Assembly: GCA_026214975.1 (NCBI GenBank)
Contig: JAOBSW010001148.1
Location: 62,001 to 126,000 of the forward strand
Direction of reading: 5' to 3'
Length of the DNA: 64,000 nt
Origin: Gentiana macrophylla
Lineage: Eukaryota; Streptophyta; Magnoliopsida; Gentianales; Gentianaceae
Positions 29,755 to 41,726 of the stretch are shown here, in pieces. The notes below the pieces were generated by a model. The model had not been told where the DNA came from. It worked only from the letters and a program-made list of their open reading frames with translations, and made no database searches. Made by a program: the position numbers and the translations under genes. Numbering within the stretch: the first letter of the stretch is position 1; each line of letters begins with the position of its first letter.

Positions 29755-32700
29755 TCAGTAAGTCTTGAATGAACTCAGGTTCAGTCTTTTCAACTTTTTT
29801 GAAGCCTTATCTGGAGTACCACTTCTCTCCCATGTACTCAGTTTGTGCCAGTAGAACACAAGAATCTTTTGCATGCTTTGAAAAGTCTCTAAGGCTTGTT
29901 CCCTTGATTCACCTTCCAGAGTGGGTAGCTCTCTGAAAACATTATACAGCTGTGAATCTAGACCAAGTCTTTTCTCAGTTGGTTCTGAGAACTTTGCAAT
30001 CAGCTCCATCTCTTCATTAGTCATGTCTCATGTGGATTTCTTCAGTTTGACCAGTTTCTCATCAATGATTTCAAGAACTTGTGGCATATCAAGCGCATTG
30101 ACTTTTAACAAGTCCAAACTTCCCCTCTTATTGACATCATCTTTATTGATCAAGCTCCTGATGTAAGAATTCAGGTGCTGCTGATTTGATGCCAATATAG
30201 TCTGTGCAACAACAGAGTCTTTCATTGCATTATCCACTAGAATCAATCTGCCAACCATATTGATGAGTATGCCTTCCAATCTTCCTTGTGTCACAGTTTT
30301 CCTCGCATCAGTTTCAATGGTTGTTTTGCAAATTTCGATCGAAGTGTTGTGGCAGTCCTCTTTGACACTGTTCAATCGCATTTCCATGTTGACTCTTTCA
30401 TGTTTGTTTTCCTCCATGGATTTTAACACTTTCCCAAAAACACTTAGGTCATCTTTCTAAATTCTCACAAGCTCATTAAAATAGAATTTGATGGTCTCAG
30501 CTTGTGTAAGCACTTCATTTTTAGTTTTATCTTTCTTTTATTCAGTTTTATTCTTTTCATCCATAGGTACTTTCTCGGCTTCAATCTGAGACTTGCTTGC
30601 AACAATCTCAGCTGTCTTTATTTCTTTGAGAGGAGTATAAGCAATTTGATTCAGCTTTTCTTTGAAATCCTCAGTTTCTCTAACTGGTGACTTATCATCA
30701 GTTTCTTCTTTATGAATGTCAGCTTTGCTTGGTCAGCTTTAGCTTTTTCAATTTCGGGCGCACTTCTATCAGTCGGTGACTGATATCATTCTTTCTCTTC
30801 ATTATCTAATTCTGACTGAGTCTCAGAGTCCAAAACACTACTTCCTTCAGTGCTATCTTCATTAGAATCTTCAGGGACATCTTTTGCCGTTTTTTTTCTT
30901 TGAGTGAGGCGAGAATCCTTTTTTGTAAATTAGGATCTCCCTGTGAATCATCATCATCGTCATTGTCATCCTTCTTAGACTTAGAACTTTTCTTTCCAGC
31001 ATGCTTCTTCCTGTAACTGTTCCTAATTAATGAGTAACATGTGCTCAGAAATTCTTCAGTATTGAATAGTTGAGATAGATGATTGATATTGTATAGGTCA
31101 AAAACCCATTTCTCTGTGCTCTCCATTTCTTCTAGTTGACTTCTTTGATTTGGGATTGTGATGAACATTCAAGGTTGATAAGCATCAAGTCTTCTATAGT
31201 CAGCTTCAATCAGATTCCCAACATCAACAGATGGTTCAGGCTGGGTTGTGATCTCTTCAGTTCCTCTCGGAATCTCTGGATTTGATTCAGCTTGAGTCTC
31301 AACTCTCTTAGGTTCAATTTTCTCTTCTTTAGTTTTTCTAGGTTCCCCCTCAGCAACAACCGGGATGACAGATGATTTAGGTTCAATTCCTGAGACTGAG
31401 ATAACTTGCTCAGTTTCTAGTTTCTCTTCAGCAACAACTTCTTTTCTTGATAAGGGTTCAGTATCAGCTATAGGCTCAACTACAACCATTTGTTTAGCTG
31501 TTTGATCAGGGTTTTCTCTTAATTCAGTTGCTTGAGGATCACTTGGTTCAGCAACCGATTCCTTGACAGGTTTAGTTTCCAGTTCAGAAACTGTCTCCTT
31601 CCCCTTTTCACTATCATCAGCTTTCTTCTCAACCTCTTCTTCATTAGCAAGTTCATCCAGAGTGAAGATTTGTACTGTGGTGCTGATTCAACTTCACAAA
31701 CTTCTTTTACTTGTTCCAATTCTCTAATTGATTCCTCATACTGAAGTCGAGACGCGATTTTGCGGTGTTGATTTAGACTTAGCAATTAAATTGAGCATGG
31801 TCAAGATTTCTGATCCAATCGGTTCTTCCTTATTGTTAGTTTCTTTATCATCAAACTCAGCTTTCAGGGTTTGTTCCCCCTCAGTGTCAGCTTCTGGCAG
31901 TGACGGAACTGTTCCTTCTTCAACAACAACTTTAACAACAGCTTCAACAACTGGTTCTCTCTCAGTGGTGACTGGTTTTGTGGGTGTTTCCTCAGTTTTG
32001 GGTTCTTTGCTTGATTTTCAGCAACTGAGGTAGCATATTCTGTTGGTGAAGGCTCCATGATTTTCTCAGCGATTACCACAGTGCTGGCTTTTTCCAATTC
32101 TTCAAGTTTCTCTTCTTTTCCTTTAGTCTTTCAAAATATTCCAGTGCCTCTCCGGTTGTCATTTTCTTGGATGATCTTTTCTTCTTCTTTTTAGGTTTAG
32201 CCTTAGAACCTTCAGCTTTCCTCTTCCAGGATTTTCTTCTTTAGCTGCAATTTTCCATCTATAATTGTAGTTTCCTTTCTTCTTGCAATACTGAAGTGGT
32301 CATTAATCCTTTGAGCCAATATTTCTAGAGTCTTCTTATGGTAAAATCTTCATTTTTTCTCGTCAGTTTTCTTCTTGGGCACATCAGAAGATTGTGCTAT
32401 CAATTGGTCCAAAATATATCTCTGCCAATTGAAATCTTCTTCAAACCAGATAAAATACAACAAATCTATCTTGGTGCCAGAAAGATTGCTGAAATTGCCT
32501 GCATTTCCAATTACACAATTTGCGAGCATCTTGGTTAGAAAACCGAATTCTGGCTTGAGGAGACTTGTACTTCCAGATAACAACAAATTTGAGTCTTTCT
32601 TGATTGCGATGACTTTCCACAACTTTTTCCTTAGTTCTTTAGTCACTTTCAATGCTGAAGAGTATCCAGATTTCTCAAAGCCAAATATATCTGCAATAAG

Positions 32701-32967
32701 ATCTTCAGTGACTTTGATTTCTTTCAATTGACCTAGGTTATGTAGGTAAATATCCACTCATCTTCTATGCTTTTGATCCTGAACTCATAGAAGTCACCGA
32801 TGCTGTCCAGACATACATTTTTCAGATTGATGTTAAACACTTGCTCCAGACCTTTTGATTTTTGGAATTTTCCCTATGATTTTCTGGGCTAGTGTTTGAT
32901 CTGTGTATCTCGCAATATATTGATCAAGTGAGATGATCATTCAAGGTTCGACTCGGGTAAATGTCAT
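29755..32967 (-). pseudogene. SIRE-A ORF3 (extra ORF after the pol position), broken
   Basis: The start is taken at the ATG at 32967, after a TATA box at 33080-33087. An early stop follows, then a conserved domain (32757-32350) with DIFGFEKSGYSSALK, LWKVIAIKKDSNLLL, LLKPEFGFLTKML and FNWQRYILDQL, which aligns with SIRE-C ORF3. Next come lysine-rich and Glu/Pro/Ser-rich stretches (about 32300-31170), an Asp-run (KKDDNDDDDD near 30965-30936) and a helical C-terminal part (30429-29755), probably coiled coil. Frameshifts and stops separate the pieces. The domain resembles what plant annotations call 'putative plant transposon protein', but I cannot confirm that without a search. The protein's role is unknown. 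Confidence 0.6.
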
Positions 32968-33079
32968 GATTTCTGAAGGTTGAATTGAAATTGGAGAAAT
33001 TTGAAGATTGGAGAAAAAAGTTTAAGTGAGGGATAATGCAAAAACTGAGTGTAAAGAGTTTATGTGAAAAATACGAGAA

Positions 33080-33087
33080 TATTTATA
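33080..33087 (-). promoter_or_regulatory. Internal TATA box upstream of SIRE-A ORF3
   Basis: The minus strand reads CCTATAAATATT, about 110 bases before the ORF3 ATG, followed by a pyrimidine-rich leader. This looks like an independent promoter within the element. Confidence 0.45.
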
Positions 33088-33437
33088 GGTATTAGATGAG
33101 GTAGTTAGAAAGTTTGAGTGGGTTTTAAGAGGTCTTTTCATAAGTCACATCTGGCATTGAGTTGCGAAAAATATGGTGAGTGGAGAAAATGTACGGTTGA
33201 GATCAATGTAGGTCACATCTTTTCTATCATCCGTAGCTTGTATCAGTAAATGGAGTAGATATGGTGTATCTCCATCAATAAAGTTTTAGCGTGATCTTAT
33301 CCCTAACTTGAATCAGTTGTCCTTTTGGTCAATTCCAAAACTCAATTGAGTATATGACTCAGTTTTGAAAATTACAGGCTCTCAATTCTCTCAGCTTTGA
33401 TTTTCTCCTGCAAAACAAATTGAGAGATTTTTTGTAC

Positions 33438-34516
33438 CTATATATTTTCAGGTCCTTTTTGATTAGTTGTTGAATTTCTGTAATTCTTGGATGACTTGTT
33501 AAATTTAGCCTTATACCTTTCTTGATATTTTGACTGAGTAAAGTCAGTTTTCACAAAATTTTGCTGCTTTGGTCTAACAATCTTTTGTTCATCCATTTTG
33601 TGAAATTGATATGATCTTTTAGTGATCATAGGTGCATTCAAGTCCTCATCAGTAGGAAAGAGTCTTCCTTTACCCCTGAATCTGTTACTCCATGAATGAT
33701 TATCATTCTTTGATGGATATGACTTGAATGTCCCTTTAATCGATCTCGATCGATTCGCCCTTCCAAATTTTCCGATTATTTTCGTATAATTTTTAGTTTC
33801 TTTGTTTGCCACTGACTGATTTTGCAAATTTGTCCCTTTCAAATTGAGGTTGTGCTGATTTTTTGTCAGTTCTAACAATCTTGTCAACTTTTTGAGTTCC
33901 TGTCTTTTGTGTAGCCAGAAACTTAGGTGCAGTTGTACTAGGTCTGAACTTAAAATTCTGTTCATTGTCAACCCCAAACCAGTTCTGTCTCCAAATGGTT
34001 TTCCTAGTTTGAACTGAACACTGGGAGATTGATCAACTGATGATTCTGTGATGTTTATTACCTCTGTTAGTTCATCAGTTGAGCAATTCTCCTTGATTCC
34101 ATTGTTAGCCTTGATAAGGTTAATCTCAGCATTCAATCTTAGAACTTCAGCTTTCAACAATTCTTTTTTCCTTTTTGACATTCTCATAATTCCTTTTAAT
34201 TTCCTATAATTCCTTTATGAGTATGTCTAGGTTTTCATTGAAATCTTTATTTCTATGAAAGTTCATGACAGTGTGACAATTGGATGTAGAAGCATTTACC
34301 TCATGATGTTGAGAAATTTTCAGTCCTAGCTTCTTCATCTTCCACTATCTGCTTGACTTTGCTTGATCCAGCAGTGTTGCTCATCAGATTAGTTCCAAAA
34401 AGTATAATTTCTTCATCACTTTCACCATGATCATTTCCTCCAAAGCTTATGGGTAGTATTTCAGCATTTCCTTTATTGTCCGTAATGGATGGGTCTTCAA
34501 TGAATGTCTCAAACAA
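33438..34516 (-). pseudogene. SIRE-A gag, C-terminal remnant
   Basis: The minus-strand pieces 34516-34301 (acidic) and 34187-33438 correspond to the C-terminal half of gag in SIRE-B and SIRE-C: a Glu/Lys/Leu coiled-coil start (LKAEVLRLNAEINLIKANNG), a FGDRTGLGL segment like the RFGSRSGLG of SIRE-B, and a basic Arg/Lys/Asn/Gln-rich tail. The N-terminal gag domain and zinc knuckle are absent, and the protease that should follow is missing too. The tail ends at the stop at 33438; only about 470 bases separate it from ORF3. Confidence 0.65.
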
Positions 34517-34710
34517 TTTTTCTTAAGTATCAGCAACAAGAGCCTGTAGTTTGCTTTTGTATTCCTCAAATATAAAAAATGAACAACTAAGCATATTTCT
34601 GAAATGATTATGTGATTCCATGATGCAATAACTGAAAACTGATAGAAGCAGTTATTTAGGCTCAAGACTCGAAGCAGTAATAACTTTGGATCACCTCCAA
34701 AAGGAAGAAC

Positions 34711-34820
34711 TGCTCCGATACCAATTGTTGGTATCGGGAATAACTTAAGTCCAGTTTCATCAAACTGATAAAGCTCAATCAGAGATCTCTTCACAGTCAA
34801 AGATTCACCCCAATACAAAT
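34711..34820 (-). promoter_or_regulatory. SIRE-A primer binding site region, duplicated
   Basis: On the minus strand TGGTATCGGAGCA (34723-34711) matches the initiator-Met primer site with one or two differences, but it lies about 95 bp from the LTR edge at 34821. Directly at the edge the minus strand reads ATTTGTATTGGGGTG, a degraded version of the same site. The intervening stretch ends in CCGATACCAACA, which imitates an LTR end. Confidence 0.55.
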
Positions 34821-35605
34821 TGTTGGTCCCTAGGAAAGGCTAACACAAGTTTAGTGGGAGTGAATAAACTTGTCCCAAAAAACCAGTTGAAAACTGAATC
34901 TTGAATAGACTGGGTTCAGCTTTAAACTTGTGTGGAGTTAAGCTAACTCAGCTGAATATAAGTCAAGACTAACTTATCCTTAACTCAGTTAACTGACAGC
35001 GGATTATATTTAGCCTTTATAAAAAACATGAGTTTATCAGTTTGTCAAGATTAAATGGAGTGATGTGCTGACCCAATTTCGTATGTTTGCTGAGTGTGAT
35101 CAGGTGCAATATAAACTTAGATGCAGTAAATAAATGTGTAAAGTTAGTATGGAAGTAAATGAGACATAAATTATAGAGGTTCCAGGTGGTGTAATTCTGT
35201 CAGTCCTCTCTTCCCTTGTGATGTAGGACGCCAAATTCACTATGTTATTAAGGTTTATAGTTACAAGACACAATGTAAATCTAAACACTGATTTTCCATC
35301 ACTAATCCCTAGCTTCATAATCTTCCAGCTTCAGTCTTCAACAGGTGGAATTGTTGTTTGAACTAAGCTTGCTACACTAGTCCTTGAAGGGTAGGATTGC
35401 CTCTTCACCAGCTCTACACAAACACAGTCTTCCTGACTGCACTCAACTGTCCTTCACACCTTCTTGGTGTTTCACAGTCTAAACCATTGACGAAATCAAA
35501 GTTGAGACTTGAATCAATAGCTATGATTCAATTTGTGTTTCGAGCTTCTTCTTCTAGATGTATATGATATACTCTGGCTTTGTTTTTCTTCAAGCTTTAA
35601 TCTTT
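34821..35605 (-). repeat. SIRE-A 5' LTR, first part
   Basis: This matches 27614-28393 of the 3' LTR and is cut by SIRE-B. It resumes at 46367. Confidence 0.92.
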
Positions 35606-37003
35606 TGTTAGGAACATTTTATTATGTTTTGATGATGGTCATACTAGTTGTTATAGCAAGCCTGAAATGAGATAGAATTCTCTGTATAAGTCTTTACTTA
35701 AGGTCTGACATGTTGTATAAGTTGAGTCAAACAAGTATTGTACTAGTTAGTAGGATGGAAAAGTAAAATAGAAATCCGGCAGAGTGAGGCCAGCCAAGTA
35801 CCAACAGAGAAGTATAAAGACATTATGGTCTGACTTATAACCAAGGAAGTCTGTGATGGCCTTGGATAAGTCTAAGTTAAAATTCAAATGATGAAATATA
35901 TTGTGAAATATGGTGTACACTGATCTCACCCAAATCAAGGATCAGTGAAGTACAAGGAGTACATAAAAGATCAAGGAAGATAACAATGCAGTGAACCGGC
36001 AGAGTGAAGTGACTATCGGCTGAGCAAAGACAAATCAGTGAAGGAAGAACTAAGATAGCTAAGTCAGGAGGATCACTTAACCGTTCAGGAAACAGCCAAG
36101 TAAACTTTACTTGTTCAGATTTCATACTATGAAGATCAACCATTAAATGCACAATCAATTGAGGATCAATCAAGGACGGATTTTCTGATAGACGTTTGAG
36201 AAAGAAATCTGATCAGTGAAATCAAAGAGAATACAATTAAGGGGGAATCAAGAATTAAATCAAGGATTATTCTCCACATTGAATAGCCAACACGGAAATT
36301 CAAATCAATGATTATCAAGACTATAAATAAAAGGCATTGACAGACAAGAAAAACAATGGTTGAATCTGTTAAGAAACAAGCTGAAACTCTGTCAATTTGA
36401 AAATCCTTCTATCTGTACTTAAAGGAAACATCAAGAGATCAACTCAGAAAACAGAGCTCAAATTCCACATCAAGCACTGAGATTGATCACAAGTCTGTGA
36501 ATTCATTTCACACTAAATGAAGCTATTGAATTAGAGGAATCTGGGAAAGAGTTGCAATCTTTGTGATAGCTACTGAAAGATTTGTTCTCAAGGAGAAATG
36601 ATAGAGACTGAGTCACTGAAGCTTTTGTAGCTAGAGAGTGATAGTCTGGAAGATTGTGAAGCTTGTGTAGCCAAGGACAATCTAACTATTGTATCTATGA
36701 AAACAATAGTGAATTCCTCCAATCATTATAGGAGAAGAGTGGATTAAGGGATTACACCACCCTGAACCACCATAAACCTTTGTGTCTATTTACTTTCAGC
36801 AATTTACTTTACAGCATTTTATTTCATTGCATACTCTTTATCTGTGATTGCATAATCTACTTTGAACCAACTTTTAAAGGAGGGACTTATCCGCTGCCCA
36901 AAAGCTCTTAAACATAAGAATTTTTTTAAACTCCACTATAGTCATTTACCCCCCCCCCCCTCCCCCCCTCTGACTATTGTTTTACCCTTCTCTGGGACCA
37001 ACA
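35606..37003 (+). repeat. SIRE-B 5' LTR
   Basis: The LTR starts TGTTAGGAAC and ends GGGACCAACA. The TATA box is TATAAATAA at 36322-36330. A C-rich tract (36949-36968) has grown to 13 C, T, then 7 C, where the 3' LTR has only five C. Confidence 0.93.
36322..36330 (+). promoter_or_regulatory. TATA box, SIRE-B 5' LTR
   Basis: TATAAATAA at this place is matched by TATAAATAG at 45701 in the 3' LTR and by TATATATAAAA at 48596-48606 in SIRE-C, all after the phrase 'gattatcaag'. Confidence 0.7.
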
Positions 37004-37005
37004 AT

Positions 37006-37017
37006 TGGTAGCAGAGC
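37006..37017 (+). promoter_or_regulatory. SIRE-B primer binding site
   Basis: TGGTAGCAGAGC, two bases after the LTR, differs from the initiator-Met complement TGGTATCAGAGC at one position. Confidence 0.88.
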
Positions 37018-37122
37018 AGTGTTCCTAGTATCCGAACATGTTTAGATCTAATTTTTGGTAACAAGGAGATCACATATTTTCAAAGTAGTTTTCAAATTTG
37101 TGCTTTCTAAATTTTTCTCTTA

Positions 37123-39196
37123 TTGGTACTTTTGGATTCCTCAAATTTCATGTCAAAGGTACCTGTATTTAATGTTAATAATTTTGATGACTATAAAATA
37201 AGGATGTTGTCTCATCTTGCACCAACTAATGAGGAGATGCTGGATGTAATCAATGATAGCTCGATCAAGATCACAACTTTGATAACCACAGGAGCAGATC
37301 AAGGGAAAAAATAGATAAACTCAAGAAAGATTGGATCAAGGATGACTGGAGAAGAGCAAATATCGACTTTGTTGCAAAAGACATGATCTTGAAGACTGTG
37401 GATAGAAACAAGTTCACGAGGATCAAAGATTGCAAAACAACAAAGGAGATGTGGGACAAATTAGCAATGATTAATGAAGGATCAGAGGCAGTTAAAAAAC
37501 TCAAATTATCTATTGCAAAACAGAAATTTGAGAACTTCAAAATGAAGACTGGTGAATCCATTGATCAAATGGACAATAGATTTTCAAGCATCATCAGTGA
37601 ACTGCAGCAGCTTGGACATACATATCCATAGAAGGAAGTCTGTCTAAAAATCTTGAGAGGCTTACCTGAGAGATGGATGATCATCACATCAGTAATCAGA
37701 GGGACAACAAATCTTGCAAACACTGACACCTTGACTCTGATGTCTCAATTAAAGGCTCATGAATTTGAGTTGAACGGTGAAGACAGTACACCAGCAGAGA
37801 CACATAAGGCCAATGCACTGGTAGCACCAAATCAAAGCAAAACAGCTGATGCAAACGGCAAAGAGACATAGGAGCTGAAGGAACATGTAGCTTTACTGGT
37901 TAAACGTTTTGATAGGTTTAGCAAGAAGAAGCAATTCAAGGGAGGTCCATCATCATACAAGAAGTCAAACACAAGCAAAGACATGTAGAAAAAGGATGAT
38001 GAATATAGATGTTTCAATTTCAAAAAGAAGGGACAATTCAAGGCTAATTGCTCTGAAGAAACTGATAAAGATGAGGACAAGAAGAAGTACAAAACAACAT
38101 ATAAGAGAAAGAAGAAGAAGGCACTTAAAGTTGAAACCAGTTGTGAAAATGATGAAGAATCATTTGAAAATGATTCAGATGACGACGAGTCCAACAACTC
38201 AGACAATGAAAAAGCATGTCTAGGCCTTATGGCTAAGGAAAGTGATGAAACAGAGGTAACTTCTAGTTCATACTCATCATCAAGTGCATCCACATCTGAC
38301 ACTACACAATCTTCTATTCTCCCATTTGAATCTACAAACCTAATCCAAAATCTCATGAATTTGAAAAAATTGAGATGACTCATGAAATTCTGGAATAGGA
38401 GTGTGAGAATAAGAGAGTAAAATAAAAGGCTAAAGAAAGACTGGATGGACTAAAAGCTGAACAAACAAGTAAGGAAGTAAACTCATCTGATCAACAAACA
38501 GCAGATGTACATGCATCTGGTGTTGACAGACCAGCTGAGAAAAGCTCCCTACCAGTTAAGATCACCACTGCACCACTTAGTGCACCAGCTTATAAACTCT
38601 CACAAAGGTTTGGATCCAGATCTGGTCTTGGCTGCAACAGTCAGGATGTGAATAGAAATAAAGAATAGAAATAATGGACAACACAATTCTGAATCCAGGA
38701 CCAAGACTGGACCAAAATTCAGAAAAGGACAGACCATAGTTTCAACCACTCATCCTGTACTGGTGAAGTCAAAACCCAGTGTAGTAAAACAACAGACTAA
38801 ATCATCAAACCAGCTCATTAAAGGCAAATGTTTTTTGAAGGTAAAGGAAGACTTTACCCTTCAGAGGATGATTGGAATGTTACACCCCCAAAATATTAGA
38901 AGAAACCATTTCATGCTACGCATCATGTGTTTAGGAAAAGCCAACCAAGGCATGGTCCTGGACACAAGAAGCAACATGAAAACAAATTTCGTCCTGCATA
39001 TTGGAGAGTGAAAAAGGATTCAAATGCACCAAAAAGTAGAGAAAAGTATCAGAATGCCTTTAGTAGAAATATTAGAAGCTATTCTGCCATGCCTTATCCA
39101 TATGAAGTTGATGACTTCCATTATCCAAAAAGAGGATCCTTTGGATATACACTTGGAGTAGGAGGCATGACTGCTAACAGTCATGGACACGAGTAG
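37123..39196 (+). pseudogene. SIRE-B gag, broken
   Basis: The N-terminal piece (37123-37314) carries FNVNNFDDYKIRMLSHL, typical of the Copia gag start. A frameshift leads to the main gag domain (37383-37631 and 37653-37871), with KEMWDKLAMINEGSEAVKK and LRGLPERW. Stops interrupt at 37631, 37871 and 37988. The zinc knuckle (38010-38058) reads CFNFKKKGQFKANC: the second Cys is Phe and the His is Gln, so it cannot bind zinc normally. An acidic Ser/Asp stretch and a basic C-terminal part (38763-39196) follow. Gag forms the particle and binds RNA. Confidence 0.85.
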
Positions 39197-39199
39197 TGC

Positions 39200-39436
39200 T
39201 GGGTACCTAAACATACTTAACTTATTTTATAGGATGTCTAGTATATAGACAGTGGATGTGCCAGACACATGACAGGGAACAAGAGATGGTTGACTGATTT
39301 TAATGCCTTTGATGGACTCAAAGTAACATTTGAAGGCAAAGAAAACCCAAGCAAAATTAAGAGGGAAGGCATAAGGCTCAAAAACAGCTTGAAGATTTAT
39401 AATGTAACTGCTAAGTATCAGTCAATTCTGTGACAA
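39200..39436 (+). pseudogene. SIRE-B protease
   Basis: The Copia protease active-site segment IDSGCARHMTGNKRWLTDF is intact, with the catalytic Asp at 39248-39250. It follows an in-frame stop and extends to a stop near 39434; the remainder changes frame into integrase. This aspartic protease cleaves the gag-pol polyprotein. Confidence 0.8.
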
Positions 39437-39446
39437 AGGCTACAAT

Positions 39447-40669
39447 GTGCACTTCAACAAGGAAGGATGCAAGGTGATTCACAGCCAAACCAACACATTT
39501 GTACTTGTAGGAAAAAGAGAAGACAACATGTATGGGGTAGATTGGAAAATAGCAAATGCAGAAACATGTTTACTTGTCAAAAATAAACAATCAACCAGCT
39601 GGATTTGGCATAGAAGATTGAATCATCTCAACTTCAAAACCATCAACACACTGTCAGAGAACAAGTTAGTTAAAGGCCTACTAGAGATCACATTCAATAA
39701 GCAAAGTCTCTGTGATGCATGTCTAAAAGGGAAGCAAATCAAAAGCTCTTTCAAGTCAAAGCCCTATCAATCAACAACAAGAATTTTACATCTGTTACAA
39801 ATGGAACTTTTTGGACAAGTCACACCAGTAAGTGTAAGTGGAAAGAAGTACACTCTAGTAGTGGTGGATGACTTTTCCAAATTCACTTGGACCATATTCA
39901 TGAACAAGAAAAGAGAGACACTCAAAAAGCTACCAGATTTGGTAAGAAGAATTCAAAATGAAAAGAAACTGAAGATTATCAAAATCAGATCAGATAGAAG
40001 CACAAAGTTTCTAAATGAAATTATCAGAACCTACCATGAAGAAAATGGAGTACTGCATCAACTATTAACATCCGGGACTCCACAACAAAATGGTGTAGCA
40101 GAAAAAAGAAACAGGACACTCAAAGAAGCAGCCAGAACATGATTGCAGAAGCATGTTTACCAAGGAGATTTTGGGCTGAAGCATCAAATACTTCATGTTA
40201 TACTCAAAACAGATCAATCATCAACAAACTTCATAGAAAAAATCCATATGAAATATGGAATGGAAGAAAACCTAACATTTCACATTTACATATGTTTCGA
40301 TCTAAATGTTTTGTTTCGAACAGGAATCAGCTACATACTTTTGATGAAAAAGCTGATGAAACAATCTTTATGGGATACTCAGACACAAGCAAAGCCTTTA
40401 GAGTACTCAACAAAATAACTTTGGTGATTGAAGAAACAATTCATGTAGTCTTTGATGAACCAAACTCAAATGGTGAAAGACTTCAAGAACTTGAAGAAGA
40501 ATTAAGACAAAGACAAGGTTATATGAATACAACAGTACCAGCTACTATTCTGAATTGCACCTTTGGTAATCAAGATGAGCCACCAGTCAACACAACACAA
40601 GAGTCACCAACACAAGAACATGAAGCTGATGCACGAACTGAAGTTGTGAAAGCACCAAGTCAAGAGTAA
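39447..40669 (+). pseudogene. SIRE-B integrase, catalytic Asp replaced
   Basis: The zinc-binding region shows WHRRLNHLNFKTI and CDACLKGKQ. The catalytic core has MELFGQV, where the usual DLFG Asp is Glu (codon 39804-39806), then IRSDRSTKF with the second Asp, and GTPQQNGVAEKRNRTL with the Glu. A one- or two-base frameshift at about 40140 passes into MIAEACLPRRFWAEA and the C-terminal part with NPYEIWNGRKPNISHLHMF, then a Pro/Glu/Thr-rich linker to RT. Without the first Asp, integration activity is not expected. Confidence 0.9.
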
Positions 40670-40679
40670 CTTCAACCTG

Positions 40680-41726
40680 ACCTCAATTGGCTAAGAGACC
40701 ATCCTGAAGAACAAGTCATTGGAGACATTCACACAGGAGTTAGAACCAGAAGAAAACTGGAATATACGCTAACATGTTTCCTTTCATAAGTGGAACCCAA
40801 AACAATAGATGATGCAATCCAAGATGCTGATTGGATTACAGCTATGCAAGAAGAACTAAATGAATTTGAAAGAAATGAGGTCTGGGAACTTGTTGACAGA
40901 CCAGACATGGCCAACATCATGGAACAAATGGGTATTCAGAAACAAGATGGATGAACAAGGGACAGTTGTTAGAAACAAAGCAAGGCAAGTTTCAAAAGGC
41001 TACTCTCAAGTAGAAGGAATAGATTATGATGAAACCCTTGCCCCAATAGCAAGATTGGTAGCAATCAGACTCTTTCTATCCTTTCAGCCCACAAAGACTT
41101 CAAAGTTTATGAAATGGATGTCAAGAGTGCATTTCTGAATAGACTTTTGGAAGAAGAAGTATATGTGGAACTACCTCCTGGTTTTCAGCTCAAAGGAAAA
41201 GAAGATATAGTGTACAAGGTCAAAAAGGCACTTTATGGACTCAAATAGGCACCCAGATCCTGGTATGAGACACTATCACAACTTTTTATCAACAATGGAT
41301 TCTACAAAGGAATTATTGATAGACTCTCTTAAAGATAGAGGAAGGAACAAGCACCTTGTTAGTCCAAATCTATGTTTATGACATTATCTTTGGATTAGAA
41401 GATGAGAAGCTATGTGTGAAATTTGCAAACTCAATGAAAAGCAAATTTCAGATTAGCATGATGGGATAATTAAAATACTTTCTTGCTCTACAAGTAAATC
41501 AAATGAAAGATGGCATCTTTATCAATCAATCCAAGTGCAAAAAGACTTGATACACAAGTATGGTATGGAAACAAGTGGCACATCAGATACACCAATGTGT
41601 GCAGCAGGAGTCATTCTTGGAAAAGATGAAAGCGGAAAGGATGTTGATCAGAAGCTTTATAGAGGAATCATTGGATCCCTACTTTATCTAACTGCAAGCA
41701 GTCCTGATATAGAATTTGTAGTATGA
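40680..41726 (+). pseudogene. SIRE-B reverse transcriptase, YVDD changed to YVYD
   Basis: RT begins with [24 protein letters not shown], then, with frameshifts, [45 protein letters not shown] and KKALYGLK. A stop replaces the codon after LK. The catalytic box reads YVYD (41371-41382), with the first Asp replaced by Tyr. The piece at 41535-41726 has SGTSDTPMC and GSLLYLTASSPDIEF. Several stops and shifts disable the gene. The motif order is standard for Ty1/Copia RT. Confidence 0.9.

Noticed and set aside
34447..34818. A 123-codon frame with hydrophobic parts at the start of SIRE-A, possibly a signal-bearing protein
   Set aside because: It spans the primer site and leader and depends on the duplicated segment there. 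No homologue is seen in SIRE-B or SIRE-C.
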